A DNA stretch of 64,000 nt, from the NCBI RefSeq assembly GCF_000023285.1, contig NC_013162.1:1528501-1592500 (forward strand), in the 5' to 3' direction. Origin of the DNA: Capnocytophaga ochracea DSM 7271. GTDB taxonomy: Bacteria > Bacteroidota > Bacteroidia > Flavobacteriales > Flavobacteriaceae. Position 1 is the stretch's first letter. Each line of letters opens with the position of its first letter. Under the pieces are notes generated by a model. It saw nothing but the letters and a program-made list of their open reading frames with translations. It searched no databases and was not told where the DNA came from. Made by a program: the position numbers and the translations under genes. Below are positions 47,317-56,783 of the stretch, piece by piece.

Positions 47317-50300
47317 ATGAAAAGAAATCTATTTTTATCAGTTCTGTTGTTCTTATTAGTGAGTTGGAGCTATGCGCAACAACGCACTATCCGTGGAACT
47401 GTCAGCGATGCTACTACCAAAGAGCCCCTAATGAGTGCTTCGGTAGTAATTAAAGGAACTAGTAAGGGTGTCAGTACCGATATGAGCGGTAAGTATACCA
47501 TAGAGGTATCGGTAGGGCAAACCTTAGAAGTCTCATTTATGGGTTATGTAACTCAAAATGTAAAAGTAACCGCCAATACACCTTCACCTTTGAATATTGC
47601 TCTTGCCGAAGAGCAAAGAAAGTTAGACGAAGTAGTGGTCGTAGGTTATGGCGTTACTAAAGTACGTGATTTAGCAGGTGCTATTACCTCCATCAAAACC
47701 AATGATGTAAAAGCAGGGGTGGTAGCCGATATGTCACAGATGTTAAAAGGTCGTGCCTCAGGAGTACAAGTGCGCCAAAACTCACTCGAGCCTGGTGGTA
47801 ATGTATCTATCCGTGTACGTGGTGCTTCTTCAGTAAGTGCCGATAACGAACCACTCTACGTAATCGATGGATTCCAAACAGATAATATGTCGCAAATCAG
47901 TATAGACGACATCGAATCAATCGAAATCTTAAAAGATGCCTCTACTACTGCTATTTACGGAGCTCGTGGTGCTAATGGGGTTATCCTTATTACTACTAAA
48001 AAAGGTAAAGAAGGTAGCTTTAATGTAGAGTATTCTAACCAAACTTCTTATAAGAATATGTATAATCCTTGGGATTTGCTCGATGCTGGAGAAACCATAG
48101 CACTTACCCGTCGCTTATATGAACAAACCCAAGACGCCGCTTATGGCAAATGGACAGCTCAACAAGCTACCTATCGCGGTAAAGGTACCGATTGGCTCAA
48201 AGAAACCACTCACGATGCCTTTACTGTATTGCATCAACTTTCTGTATCAGGTGGTACTGACCGCTTATCCGCTTTTATGTCAGGTAACTACCTTACCGAA
48301 CCTGGTATTCTGCTCAATACCGATTATAATCGTTATGGAGGACGCATCAATTTGCAGTACAAGATAAGTCCGAAAGTAAGAGCGGGGGCTAATATGAGTT
48401 TTTCCAAATCTAAAAAGAAATTCTTAGATATGGGTACAGTCTCTTCTGATAAAAATATTATGTATCGTATCTTTAATTTGGAACCTTGGAAAAATAAAGA
48501 AGGTTTCGATGTGTTTGGAACTAAAGACCGTCGTCCTGCTGTGTTCGAAGAAATGAGCGGAGCACAACTCTATCGCCATTTTAATACAATGTATGCAACC
48601 GCCTATGCCGATATAGATTTGTTGCCTTCACTTACTATCAATGGTCGTTATACTTATGCTTATGACCATTTAAAAACTGAAAAGTATTATGACCGTTCTA
48701 CTTCTATAGGTCAGTCTTACAAAGGACAAGCATTTCTCAGTCACGAAGAAAACGTAAAACACCAAATAGAAGGTGTGGCTACTTATCACCCTAAAATGGA
48801 AGGTAAACACGATGTAAAAGTAACCGCAGGTACTTCCTATATTTATCAAAGAGGTAAAGGAGATGAAGTGCAAGCCTATGGTTTTGCTTCCGATGTATTC
48901 TCTTTCAAAAATATTGGAGCTGCCCAACATTTAGATTGGATAGGTTCAGGTGAATCCTCAATCAAAAAAGCTTCTGTTTTCGGTCGTGCCGAATACATCT
49001 TCAATAATCGTTATATTATCAACGCTTCAGTTCGTGCCGATGGTTCATCAGTGTTCGGAGCTGACTATCGTTGGGGTATATTTCCTGCGGGATCTATCGC
49101 TTGGCACTTAGGAGAAGAAGAGTTTATGAAATTTGCTAAACCTCTTTTCTCTCGTATCAAATTGCGCACTAGCTATGGGCTTAGTGGTAACGATGGTATC
49201 CGTTTTGGTTTGTCACAATACCAATACTCTGTACGCGATGTGTATATTGGTAATGACGTGAACTCTAAAGGTATGTATCCTTCTAATCCCTACAATCCAA
49301 AACTCCGTTGGGAAACCACTGCACAATGGAATGCCGGTATCGATTTAGTGGTTGGTAGAGTAGAAGCCAGCTTCGATTATTATATCAAACGCACTCACGA
49401 CTTGTTAAACCCTGACCCTATTCACCCTTCAGGAGGTTTCCCTAACTATGTGAATGACGGTCGCCGTTTTGAGTATACCGCAATGATGGTAAACGATGGT
49501 GAGATTGAAAACCGAGGCTTTGAAGTGGCTATCAAATCTACCAATATCAATAAAAACGATTTTGTGTGGACTACAGCATTTAACTTCTCTCATAACCGTA
49601 GTGAGGTATTGAAACTCAACGATGGAAAACCACGTTTTCAGTATATACGTCCTCACGGTTCTTATGACGAAAAAGAATATATGATGCTCAAAGAAGGTGA
49701 ACCTCTTAGTGCTATCTATGGTTATGAGTTCGATGGTATCCTTCAAGAAGGTGAAACTTATGCACCACAGCCTAACTCAGCACCTGGTGACCCTAAGTTT
49801 AAAGACCTCAATGGTGATGGTAAAATAGACGAAAAAGACCGTACTGTATTGGGTACTGGTATCCCTAAAACTATCATAGGTCTTAACAATAGTTTTACCT
49901 ATAAAGGGTTTGACTTCTCTTTCTTCTTTGAAGCCTCATTAGGAGCCAAGATGCTTAACTTAACTCGTATTTATTTGGAAGATAATAACCGCCTTTCGGA
50001 TTCAGCTGACCGTTGGACAAAAGCTCACGCTTCTAACAGTGTGCCTCGTAATGGTTATCAAAAAACAGCCAAATTGCAATATGGTTCTTATGTAAACTCT
50101 CGTTTTGTAGAAGATGCCGATTTCGTAAAATTGCGCAATGTTGAGTTAGGATATACCTTCACAGGCAGTCAATGGAATATGAAAACTCTTAAAACAATGC
50201 GTATGTTTGTAGGAGCTCAAAATTTGCTTACCTTCACTAAATACCAAGGTTTCGACCCCGATATCAGTACCAATGGTAGTAGTGCTATTGCACAAGGTTT

Positions 50301-50361
50301 GGATTTGAACTCTTATCCTGCTTACAGAACCATTAACTTTGGAGTGAAATTAACTTTTTAA
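47317..50361 (+). CDS. susC: SusC/RagA-family TonB-linked outer-membrane protein
   Basis: This 1014-residue protein has a signal peptide (MKRNLFLSVLLFLLVSWSYAQ), a CarboxypepD_reg-like N-terminal domain (IRGTVSDATTKEPLMSASVVIKG), a TonB box and plug (VDEVVVVGYG, LYVIDGFQ, DASTTAIYGARGANGVILITTKKG) and a long beta-barrel ending in a Phe (GVKLTF). It would import glycan fragments with its SusD partner. The length is standard for the family. It is the first gene of the PUL operon that continues through the first GH16-like lipoprotein. Confidence 0.97.
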   Translation: MKRNLFLSVLLFLLVSWSYAQQRTIRGTVSDATTKEPLMSASVVIKGTSKGVSTDMSGKYTIEVSVGQTLEVSFMGYVTQNVKVTANTPSPLNIALAEEQRKLDEVVVVGYGVTKVRDLAGAITSIKTNDVKAGVVADMSQMLKGRASGVQVRQNSLEPGGNVSIRVRGASSVSADNEPLYVIDGFQTDNMSQISIDDIESIEILKDASTTAIYGARGANGVILITTKKGKEGSFNVEYSNQTSYKNMYNPWDLLDAGETIALTRRLYEQTQDAAYGKWTAQQATYRGKGTDWLKETTHDAFTVLHQLSVSGGTDRLSAFMSGNYLTEPGILLNTDYNRYGGRINLQYKISPKVRAGANMSFSKSKKKFLDMGTVSSDKNIMYRIFNLEPWKNKEGFDVFGTKDRRPAVFEEMSGAQLYRHFNTMYATAYADIDLLPSLTINGRYTYAYDHLKTEKYYDRSTSIGQSYKGQAFLSHEENVKHQIEGVATYHPKMEGKHDVKVTAGTSYIYQRGKGDEVQAYGFASDVFSFKNIGAAQHLDWIGSGESSIKKASVFGRAEYIFNNRYIINASVRADGSSVFGADYRWGIFPAGSIAWHLGEEEFMKFAKPLFSRIKLRTSYGLSGNDGIRFGLSQYQYSVRDVYIGNDVNSKGMYPSNPYNPKLRWETTAQWNAGIDLVVGRVEASFDYYIKRTHDLLNPDPIHPSGGFPNYVNDGRRFEYTAMMVNDGEIENRGFEVAIKSTNINKNDFVWTTAFNFSHNRSEVLKLNDGKPRFQYIRPHGSYDEKEYMMLKEGEPLSAIYGYEFDGILQEGETYAPQPNSAPGDPKFKDLNGDGKIDEKDRTVLGTGIPKTIIGLNNSFTYKGFDFSFFFEASLGAKMLNLTRIYLEDNNRLSDSADRWTKAHASNSVPRNGYQKTAKLQYGSYVNSRFVEDADFVKLRNVELGYTFTGSQWNMKTLKTMRMFVGAQNLLTFTKYQGFDPDISTNGSSAIAQGLDLNSYPAYRTINFGVKLTF

Positions 50362-50373
50362 CGCAAAAGAATA

Positions 50374-52047
50374 ATGAAAACGAATTATAAACTATATACA
50401 TTGGTAGGTCTTTTAGGACTCTCGTTTACCGCTTGTGAACTCAAAGAAGATTTAACTTCGGTTTACAATGCTAATAACGCCTATACTACCGAAGAAAATG
50501 CACAAGAAGGTGTAAACGGAATTTATCGTTACCTTCTTGGGGCTACACACACAAGCAACTTCTACATCAACGATATGTCTACTGATGACTGTTTTAAAGA
50601 TGGTATTGCTTTCGAGATATACAATGAAAATGGTCTCTCTGGCAACGTAGAACTTGCGAGATGCTACAATGGTAACTGGCAAATGATTGGTTGTGCCAAT
50701 ACTGCTATTGACAATATCTCAATGATTCCCGAATCTCGTTTCAAAACCGCCGATAGGAAACCAGAGCTCTTAGCCGAAGCCCACTTTTTGCGCGCTTTTG
50801 CTTTCTATCAGCTTACCAATGCTTTTTATCGAGTACCTTTGATAACAAATGGTTTCTACGAAGCTGATGCTAATCCTACTTTGGCTACTGTTGAGGAATT
50901 AGATGACCAAATAGAACAAGATTTGCTCATTGCTACTAATAACCTTCCCGATGAATGGGGTACTACAACAGAGGGAGCTTCAGGTCGTCCTACCAAAGGC
51001 GCGGCTTATGGCTATTTGATGCGTCTTAATATGCGTAAAGCAGGGCGTTTGCGTGAAGAAGGTAAAGATGCTACTGCTGCTTGGCAAGCTGCTTTAATGT
51101 ATGCAGACCAAGTGATAACCTCAGGTAAATACGCCTTACAAGCTAAAGTGTTTGATGTGTTCGACCCTTCTAAGCCTGAAACCTTAAATAATAACGAGAT
51201 TATCTTTGCTATACGAGCAAGTGATAAAGTGCCTTCAGGTTCTTCAGATTTAGCTTTGTATTTCACTCCTTGGGAATATGATATGGGCTGGAACAATATC
51301 AATATGCCTCTGGAATTGTACTGGAAGTTTGATAGTGATGACCAACGTCTTAAAGAACTTATTGTAACTTCTTTCAACAACGTGTACGGAAAACCTATAA
51401 AGTACATATCTCCTAAACTTAATGAAGTAGGAACGCTTAGGAATGAAAAAAGTAATCCGCAAATAGTAGAGAATGATGCGGTATATACTAAAAAGTACAA
51501 ATATACCAAACCAGGAACCTATAATTATAATACACCTAATAACCTCATCTTATTGCGTTATGCTGATGTATTGCTTTGCAAAGCTGAAATTCTTAATGAG
51601 CTCAATGGACCTACTCAAGAATCAGTGGATTTGATTAATAAAATTCGTGAGAGAGCTTTTGAAAATAGCAACCACAATTATACCTTGGCAAACTTTGCTT
51701 CCAAAGAAGATATGCGTAGTAAATTGTGTGATGAACGCTTGTTTGAGCTTAATATGGAGGGAGTTCGTCGTGTAGACCTTATCCGTATGGGATTATGGAA
51801 AGACCGCTTAGATGCTTATATGGATCTTGTTAAACAAAAATTGGAAACTAAAGAAGCCAATTTAAATGCCAGAAGAGACCCTAATGTAGTAAAGAATCCT
51901 TATGATTTGAGTCCTGAATGGAAAGTGTATCCTAAGTTCAGCAATCCGTTTAAACCTTATGACAAACGTAGGTATTACCCTATACCAGGGGTGTATAGTA
52001 ACAAATTCCCTGACCTACAAAACAACCGTTCTTTTAGAGAACAATAA
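50374..52047 (+). CDS. susD: SusD/RagB-family surface lipoprotein
   Basis: This 557-residue protein is a lipoprotein with the lipobox FTAC, followed by ELKED, which resembles the Capnocytophaga surface-export motif. The helical TPR-like architecture (AEAHFLRAFAFYQLTNAF and RYADVLLCKAEILNEL) and the C-terminal EFNMEGVRRVDLIR-like pattern (RLFELNMEGVRRVDLIRMG) fit SusD. It binds glycan at the cell surface and gates SusC. It begins 12 bp after susC. Confidence 0.96.
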   Translation: MKTNYKLYTLVGLLGLSFTACELKEDLTSVYNANNAYTTEENAQEGVNGIYRYLLGATHTSNFYINDMSTDDCFKDGIAFEIYNENGLSGNVELARCYNGNWQMIGCANTAIDNISMIPESRFKTADRKPELLAEAHFLRAFAFYQLTNAFYRVPLITNGFYEADANPTLATVEELDDQIEQDLLIATNNLPDEWGTTTEGASGRPTKGAAYGYLMRLNMRKAGRLREEGKDATAAWQAALMYADQVITSGKYALQAKVFDVFDPSKPETLNNNEIIFAIRASDKVPSGSSDLALYFTPWEYDMGWNNINMPLELYWKFDSDDQRLKELIVTSFNNVYGKPIKYISPKLNEVGTLRNEKSNPQIVENDAVYTKKYKYTKPGTYNYNTPNNLILLRYADVLLCKAEILNELNGPTQESVDLINKIRERAFENSNHNYTLANFASKEDMRSKLCDERLFELNMEGVRRVDLIRMGLWKDRLDAYMDLVKQKLETKEANLNARRDPNVVKNPYDLSPEWKVYPKFSNPFKPYDKRRYYPIPGVYSNKFPDLQNNRSFREQ

Positions 52048-52065
52048 TCTTAAATGTAAACTCAT

Positions 52066-53565
52066 ATGAAAACCTATACAAAACCAATACTGATGGCTGT
52101 TGCGATGCTTAGTATGATAGGCTGTGACAAGAGCGATGTAGATGGGCGTTTTAGCGATAACCCACGCAGTGAGATAGGAACTCCACAAGAAGGCAGTTTA
52201 GTTACTGCTAAACAAGTGAAGTGGAACTTTGATAATACCAATGATTGGCTTAATGCCAGTCAAGGAGAACAGGCTAATATTTCACAAACTTCAGTGGAAA
52301 GCAATACACAAGCTGAAGATGGCAAAGTAGTGAAGATATTCACTAAATCAGGTACCAAAGAGCGTAAAAAGCTCAAAACTAAAAAACAATACGGAGCAGG
52401 ACTCTACACTTGGCGTGCCTATATCTCTGATTTAGGAACTACTGAACGTGTGAGCATAGGCTCTTGGTTGTGGAATAGCGATAAACACGAGTTGGACTTT
52501 GAGGTGGGTTCTGGTACGGCTAAAGACCGTGATGCCTTAGCAGCTGCTGATGATGAAGTGATTGCTTATATTACCAGCCAGGATAACCCAGCTTTACACC
52601 AAAAGGTAAAAATCAAGAAGAATGCTTGGCATACGTTCCAAATTGACCTAAAATTAGCAGGAGGAAAGTATTTTGCTACTTGGCTTATTGATGATGTAAA
52701 GTGTGCCGCTCAGCAACTCACTTATGGGCAAGAGCACCCTTTTTATATCTTTTGTAGTACTGAAAACTTGAAGTTTGTAGGCGATAGCTGGCCTTATAAA
52801 GATAATTATGGCTTGTGGGATTATGTAGCCTATACTCCCTACTCATATTCTATGGAACCTACAGAACCTCAAAACCAACTTAACCCACCTGACCCAGAAC
52901 CAGAACCAGATACAGGAGAAGTAAAGAAATGGACTTTCAACAGCTTCCCCGACGATTGGTTGAAATGGGGTATTGCTAAAGTAGATAGTGGTAAATTGGT
53001 GTTAGGAGTAGATAGTGGTAATACTATTGCTAAGGTACAATACAAGTTGGGTATGAAAATGGGCTATGGAAAATATACGTGGTCTGTCCGCTTCCCCGAT
53101 GTATCAACTATTCCTGCGGGTACTCAATTCCAATCAGGAGCTAATCTTTATTATTATGCAGAAGATGAAAAAGGGAAAGTAACCGAACGCCTCTTTTTAA
53201 TGATGGCTCGTATAGGCTCAGAAGAGGATCGCACTCGTTTAGGAGCTAAACCCAATCAGTTATTGCTATATATACAAGGAGCTGAACCTGCGGTAGACGA
53301 ATATGTTGGCTTATTAGATGCTAACAAAGACTACAAACTTACCATCGACCTTAAAAAAGTAAATAACAAGTATACTATTGTTTACTCTATTGATGGTAAC
53401 GTATTAAAAACTTTAGTTGCAAATTATGGTGAAGATGAATTTAAGTTCTTCTTTATAGCCGAAGCAGCTGCTAATAGACCTTGGATGAAATGGGCTAAAC
53501 TCGATAAAGCTCTTACAAAACACTTAGAAACGAAGTTTAACTTTATTGAATATACCGCCTATTAG
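52066..53565 (+). CDS. PUL lipoprotein with GH16-like domains, paralog 1
   Basis: This 499-residue lipoprotein (lipobox SMIGC) holds two jelly-roll-like domains joined by a Pro/Glu-rich linker (about residues 275-285). Domain 1 shows the GH16-type pattern KQYGAGLYTWRAYI and E142-L-D144-F-E146, which matches the ExDxE active site of licheninase-type GH16 enzymes, and a WHTFQIDLKL segment. Domain 2 (about residues 288-499) keeps the fold-like GKYTW but lacks the acidic motif. It may cleave or simply bind beta-linked glycan. It starts 18 bp after susD and ends at the terminator at 53607. It is similar to the proteins at 53694 and 55937. Confidence 0.7.
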   Translation: MKTYTKPILMAVAMLSMIGCDKSDVDGRFSDNPRSEIGTPQEGSLVTAKQVKWNFDNTNDWLNASQGEQANISQTSVESNTQAEDGKVVKIFTKSGTKERKKLKTKKQYGAGLYTWRAYISDLGTTERVSIGSWLWNSDKHELDFEVGSGTAKDRDALAAADDEVIAYITSQDNPALHQKVKIKKNAWHTFQIDLKLAGGKYFATWLIDDVKCAAQQLTYGQEHPFYIFCSTENLKFVGDSWPYKDNYGLWDYVAYTPYSYSMEPTEPQNQLNPPDPEPEPDTGEVKKWTFNSFPDDWLKWGIAKVDSGKLVLGVDSGNTIAKVQYKLGMKMGYGKYTWSVRFPDVSTIPAGTQFQSGANLYYYAEDEKGKVTERLFLMMARIGSEEDRTRLGAKPNQLLLYIQGAEPAVDEYVGLLDANKDYKLTIDLKKVNNKYTIVYSIDGNVLKTLVANYGEDEFKFFFIAEAAANRPWMKWAKLDKALTKHLETKFNFIEYTAY

Positions 53566-53606
53566 TAGTAATCGATGTTTATCTATAAATGGCAAATTGA
53601 TTTTTC

Positions 53607-53646
53607 AGAGGCTGTCTCACCTCCAACAACGAGACAGCCTCTTTTT
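53607..53646 (+). terminator. Terminator after PUL lipoprotein 1
   Basis: A 12-bp stem (53607-53618 with 53631-53642) with a 12-nt loop is followed by a T-rich run, so the susC operon probably ends here. Confidence 0.85.
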
Positions 53647-53693
53647 CTTAAAAAAGAAACTAAGAATAAAGCATACAACTTAATGATTTTAGT

Positions 53694-55220
53694 ATGAAAA
53701 AAACATTTATTTTTTCATTGATGACCTTGTTCATCTATGTTGGTTGTAAGATAGATTCTGAGGAAACTACCCGCAACGCAACAACTACATCAAGCGATGG
53801 GCAATCGCTTAATGCTGCACAACAAGCTCAAAAAGGGGTAATGTTTTGGGAGTTTGATGCTCCTTCTAACGATTGGATAGAAGCCAATCAGAACAGTAAG
53901 CCTAATTGCTATAAGATACAACATAGCCCTGGCTGTACAAACGGTGGACTTATTATTCACACAGAGGTGAATACTTTGCAACGCAACAAACTCAAAACTG
54001 TAAGACAATATGGAGCGGGAGTATATGAATGGAGATTGTATGTTCCTAAATTGGAGAAAGGAGCCCAAACAAGTGTGAATTGCTTTCTTTACAAAGATGA
54101 CGATCACGAATTGTCTATCAAAGTCTATTCAGGAAAGAATGCGGAACGCTCTCAAATGAGACTTACTGATAATCAAGTAATAGCAGAATTGGGTGGTTAC
54201 GGAATGGCTACTAAAAAGATAGCTATTACCCAACAAGATTGGCATAGATTTAAGATAGAATTGAAGTTAGTGAATGGCAACTATCACGCTATCCTTACAG
54301 TAGATGGAAGAGAAGGAAAGGATAAATTGGAAGGAACACTTAATTATGGTCAAAAGTACCTTTTCAATATCTTTTGTAGTGTAGAGAACTTACCAAAAGT
54401 AGGTGATAGACCTGCTACTACTCCTACAATAGGCGTATGGGACAATGTTAAGTATACGCCCAATGGTGGAGCCGTAGTTCCTACACCTAAGCCTACACCT
54501 GACCCTAAGCCTGATAATCCTGTTGAAACTTACAGATGGCACTTTAGTTCTTATCCTCTTTCAGATTGGATTTTAGCCAACCAAGAACCTAATAAGAATG
54601 TAGACCATTGTTCATCAGTTTATAAAGATGGTTGTGACGATGGTAAGGCTTTGAAGATATGGACAAATGCAGGGACAAAAGAGCGGAAAAAATTAAAGAC
54701 AAAACAAATGTTTGGTGCAGGGATTTACACTTGGCGTGTTTTCATTCCTACAATGAATATTGGTGAAAGAGTGAGCGTAGGTTCTTGGCTTTATAACGAT
54801 GACCAACACGAAGTAGATTTTGAGGTTGGTTCAGGGACTATTAAAAAAAGAGGAGAAGCTCACGCAACGAAAAACAATCAGTTGATAGCTTATATTACAA
54901 GCCAAAATAATCCAGAACTACATCACGATACTGAGATTGTTACAGTTGATAGGGTAAATAAAGGATCGTGGCATACTTTTCAGATAAGATTGGAAATAAA
55001 TCAAGCTATTAATGGTCAGAACTATATCATCACTTGGGCTATAGATGGAGTAGACCGTTATAAGTCAAAACTAAACTATGGACAAGAAAAATTATTTCAT
55101 ATATTTTGTAGTGTAGAGAACTTAGACTTTTTAGGAGAACGTCCTACTACAGAAGATGTTGTAGGCTTATGGGATTATGTAACTTATCAACCATATCCTT
55201 ATTCTTATAAACCTCGCTAA
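53694..55220 (+). CDS. PUL lipoprotein with two GH16-like domains, paralog 2
   Basis: This 508-residue lipoprotein (lipobox YVGC) contains two related domains joined by a Pro/Thr/Lys-rich linker (about residues 262-276). In domain 2, E373-V-D375-F-E377 keeps the GH16-type ExDxE motif. In domain 1 the same site reads E139-L-S141-I-K143, so two of the three acidic residues are lost and it is likely a binding-only domain. This pairing of a degenerate and an intact copy is direct evidence for internal duplication. It lies between a terminator and a long repeat-bearing gap. Confidence 0.7.
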   Translation: MKKTFIFSLMTLFIYVGCKIDSEETTRNATTTSSDGQSLNAAQQAQKGVMFWEFDAPSNDWIEANQNSKPNCYKIQHSPGCTNGGLIIHTEVNTLQRNKLKTVRQYGAGVYEWRLYVPKLEKGAQTSVNCFLYKDDDHELSIKVYSGKNAERSQMRLTDNQVIAELGGYGMATKKIAITQQDWHRFKIELKLVNGNYHAILTVDGREGKDKLEGTLNYGQKYLFNIFCSVENLPKVGDRPATTPTIGVWDNVKYTPNGGAVVPTPKPTPDPKPDNPVETYRWHFSSYPLSDWILANQEPNKNVDHCSSVYKDGCDDGKALKIWTNAGTKERKKLKTKQMFGAGIYTWRVFIPTMNIGERVSVGSWLYNDDQHEVDFEVGSGTIKKRGEAHATKNNQLIAYITSQNNPELHHDTEIVTVDRVNKGSWHTFQIRLEINQAINGQNYIITWAIDGVDRYKSKLNYGQEKLFHIFCSVENLDFLGERPTTEDVVGLWDYVTYQPYPYSYKPR

Positions 55221-55467
55221 TAAAACGAGACTTACATATTGCTTTTATAAATGGCTGGTAAAGGGGTTGTAATTATCTACCTTTATAGAATATTAATAGA
55301 ATTGCTTTGTTGTTAGTTAAAACGGTATTCATTACAACCCTCACACCAGTTTGTATAGCGAAAAGTGAGAAATTATTGGGATAAAGAGTTTTGAGCTTTT
55401 CGGAAGATATCGAAAAAGTTCGGAAGAGAGCTGAGAGAGGTTTTGGTGAAAAAAGGGTCTAAGATGG

Positions 55468-55765
55468 GTGTGGTTAGCTTATAGAGAGCTTATAGGAAGC
55501 TTATACGAATCTTGGACGATTGGTATAGAAAGGGTATGTAAGTAATTGATTAATACTGTAATACAACAAAGCAAAAAAAGGTAAAAACAGGGTTTCGAGG
55601 CGAAAGAAAAGGGAATAGGCACTAGGCCTTAGGCCATAGGCACTAGGGGGGAGTATGACGGAAAAGGAGAAGGGATAATTAGGAAATTAGTAAATTAGAA
55701 AATTAGTAAATGGGGAAGTGTGAGGTCTTAGGCCATAGGCAATAGGAGGGAGTATGACGGAAAAG
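55468..55765 (+). repeat. Dispersed repeat, copy D (long form)
   Basis: The 11-bp-unit block is at 55476-55541; the core ends in TTTCGAGGCGAAA near 55593-55605, and a 7-bp-period tail (taggcac, taggcct, taggcca, taggcac) follows. It is the closest match to copy B. Confidence 0.85.
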
Positions 55766-55776
55766 GTGGAGTGTAG

Positions 55777-55886
55777 CGATGCAATGACGAATAATGAACG
55801 AAGAAACGACGAAGGGAAGACGAAGGAAAGACGAAGGAAAGACGAAGAAAGAACGAAGAAACGGAGAAGGAATAGCGAAGAAACAA
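55777..55886 (+). repeat. 11-bp tandem array (CGAAGGAAAGA type), 10 units
   Basis: Ten 11-bp units in phase, nearly all starting with CGA (for example cgaataatgaa, cgaagggaaga, cgaaggaaaga twice, cgaagaaagaa). The related array lies at 17819-17884. Confidence 0.85.
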
Positions 55887-55936
55887 TAAAGCAAAAGAGA
55901 ATTTTAAATAAAGCAAAAACGAAAAAATAAAAGCAT

Positions 55937-56734
55937 ATGAAACGAGTAAATCTATTTTTAATGGCAATGTGTTGGACAGCTTTTGTAAGCTGTAGCAAAC
56001 AATCGAGTGATATTCCTGAGGTGACCATTGATAAAACCAAAGTGATGCGATGGGATTTTAAAACGCTTGACGGTTGGTTATTAGGTAATCAGGACGAGGA
56101 TTACCCACAAGGGAAGGACAAAGAAACTTATGCCAAAGTGGTAAGTGATTCTTACGCCAAAGATGGTTGGGCACTGAAAATATGGACAAAAGCTCATACT
56201 GAACAACGCAAAAAACAAAAGACAGTACACCGTTACGGGGCAGGTATTTACACTTGGCGCGCTTACATTCCGCCGATGGAAACAGGCGCTTGGGCAAGTA
56301 TAGGCTCTTTCTTGTATAACAGTGAGGGGCACGAAATAGATTTTGAAGTAGGCTCAGGTGATGCTAAACGCAGGAAGAAGTTGGGCGCAAAAGAGGGGCA
56401 GGTAGTGGTGTTTATGACCAGCCAGAATAATCCTTGGAAGCAAAATGCTGAGGTGCTTATAGACAGCGACCAATGGCATACTTTTCAGATTAAATTAGCT
56501 ATCAATCCGCAGAACAACCATTATATTGCTACGTGGCTCATCGATGGGGTGCAACACCTTCATACGGAGCTCAACTATGGGCAACAGTATCCTTTTCGTA
56601 TCTTTTGCAGTGTAGAAAATATAGATTTTATAGGTGACCGTATTCCTACCAGAGACCATTATGCCTTGTGGGATTATGTGACGTATGAACCTTTTAGTAA
56701 TGCTATTGAGCCTGTAAATCCCGATAAAGACTAA
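55937..56734 (+). CDS. PUL lipoprotein with one GH16-like domain, paralog 3
   Basis: This 265-residue lipoprotein (lipobox FVSC) holds one domain like those in the two proteins upstream. HRYGAGIYTWRAYI and E133-I-D135-F-E137 match the GH16-type ExDxE site, and DQWHTFQIKLAI and WLIDGVQ follow as in GH16 strands. It is the minimal form of the family and the easiest to test for enzyme activity. No clear promoter was seen upstream; it may be read from the 55.2-55.9 kb region. Confidence 0.72.
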   Translation: MKRVNLFLMAMCWTAFVSCSKQSSDIPEVTIDKTKVMRWDFKTLDGWLLGNQDEDYPQGKDKETYAKVVSDSYAKDGWALKIWTKAHTEQRKKQKTVHRYGAGIYTWRAYIPPMETGAWASIGSFLYNSEGHEIDFEVGSGDAKRRKKLGAKEGQVVVFMTSQNNPWKQNAEVLIDSDQWHTFQIKLAINPQNNHYIATWLIDGVQHLHTELNYGQQYPFRIFCSVENIDFIGDRIPTRDHYALWDYVTYEPFSNAIEPVNPDKD

Positions 56735-56783
56735 CGCTTTTTTCTTATTGAAATAACATATAGGAACAAGAAAGATTTAAAAT

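Larger units (their letters stand above)
55221..55936. other. Gene-free stretch between two PUL lipoproteins
   Basis: No gene is supported. It holds dispersed repeat copy D (55468-55765) and an 11-bp array (55777-55886) that runs into the region just before the next start. The open frames on the minus strand here are repeat-driven and not real genes. Confidence 0.5.

Noticed and set aside
55687-56040. Several minus-strand frames with Phe-Val-Phe-Pro-Ser-Ser repeats
   Set aside because: They come from the 11-bp array (55777-55886) read on the other strand and overlap a real gene start.
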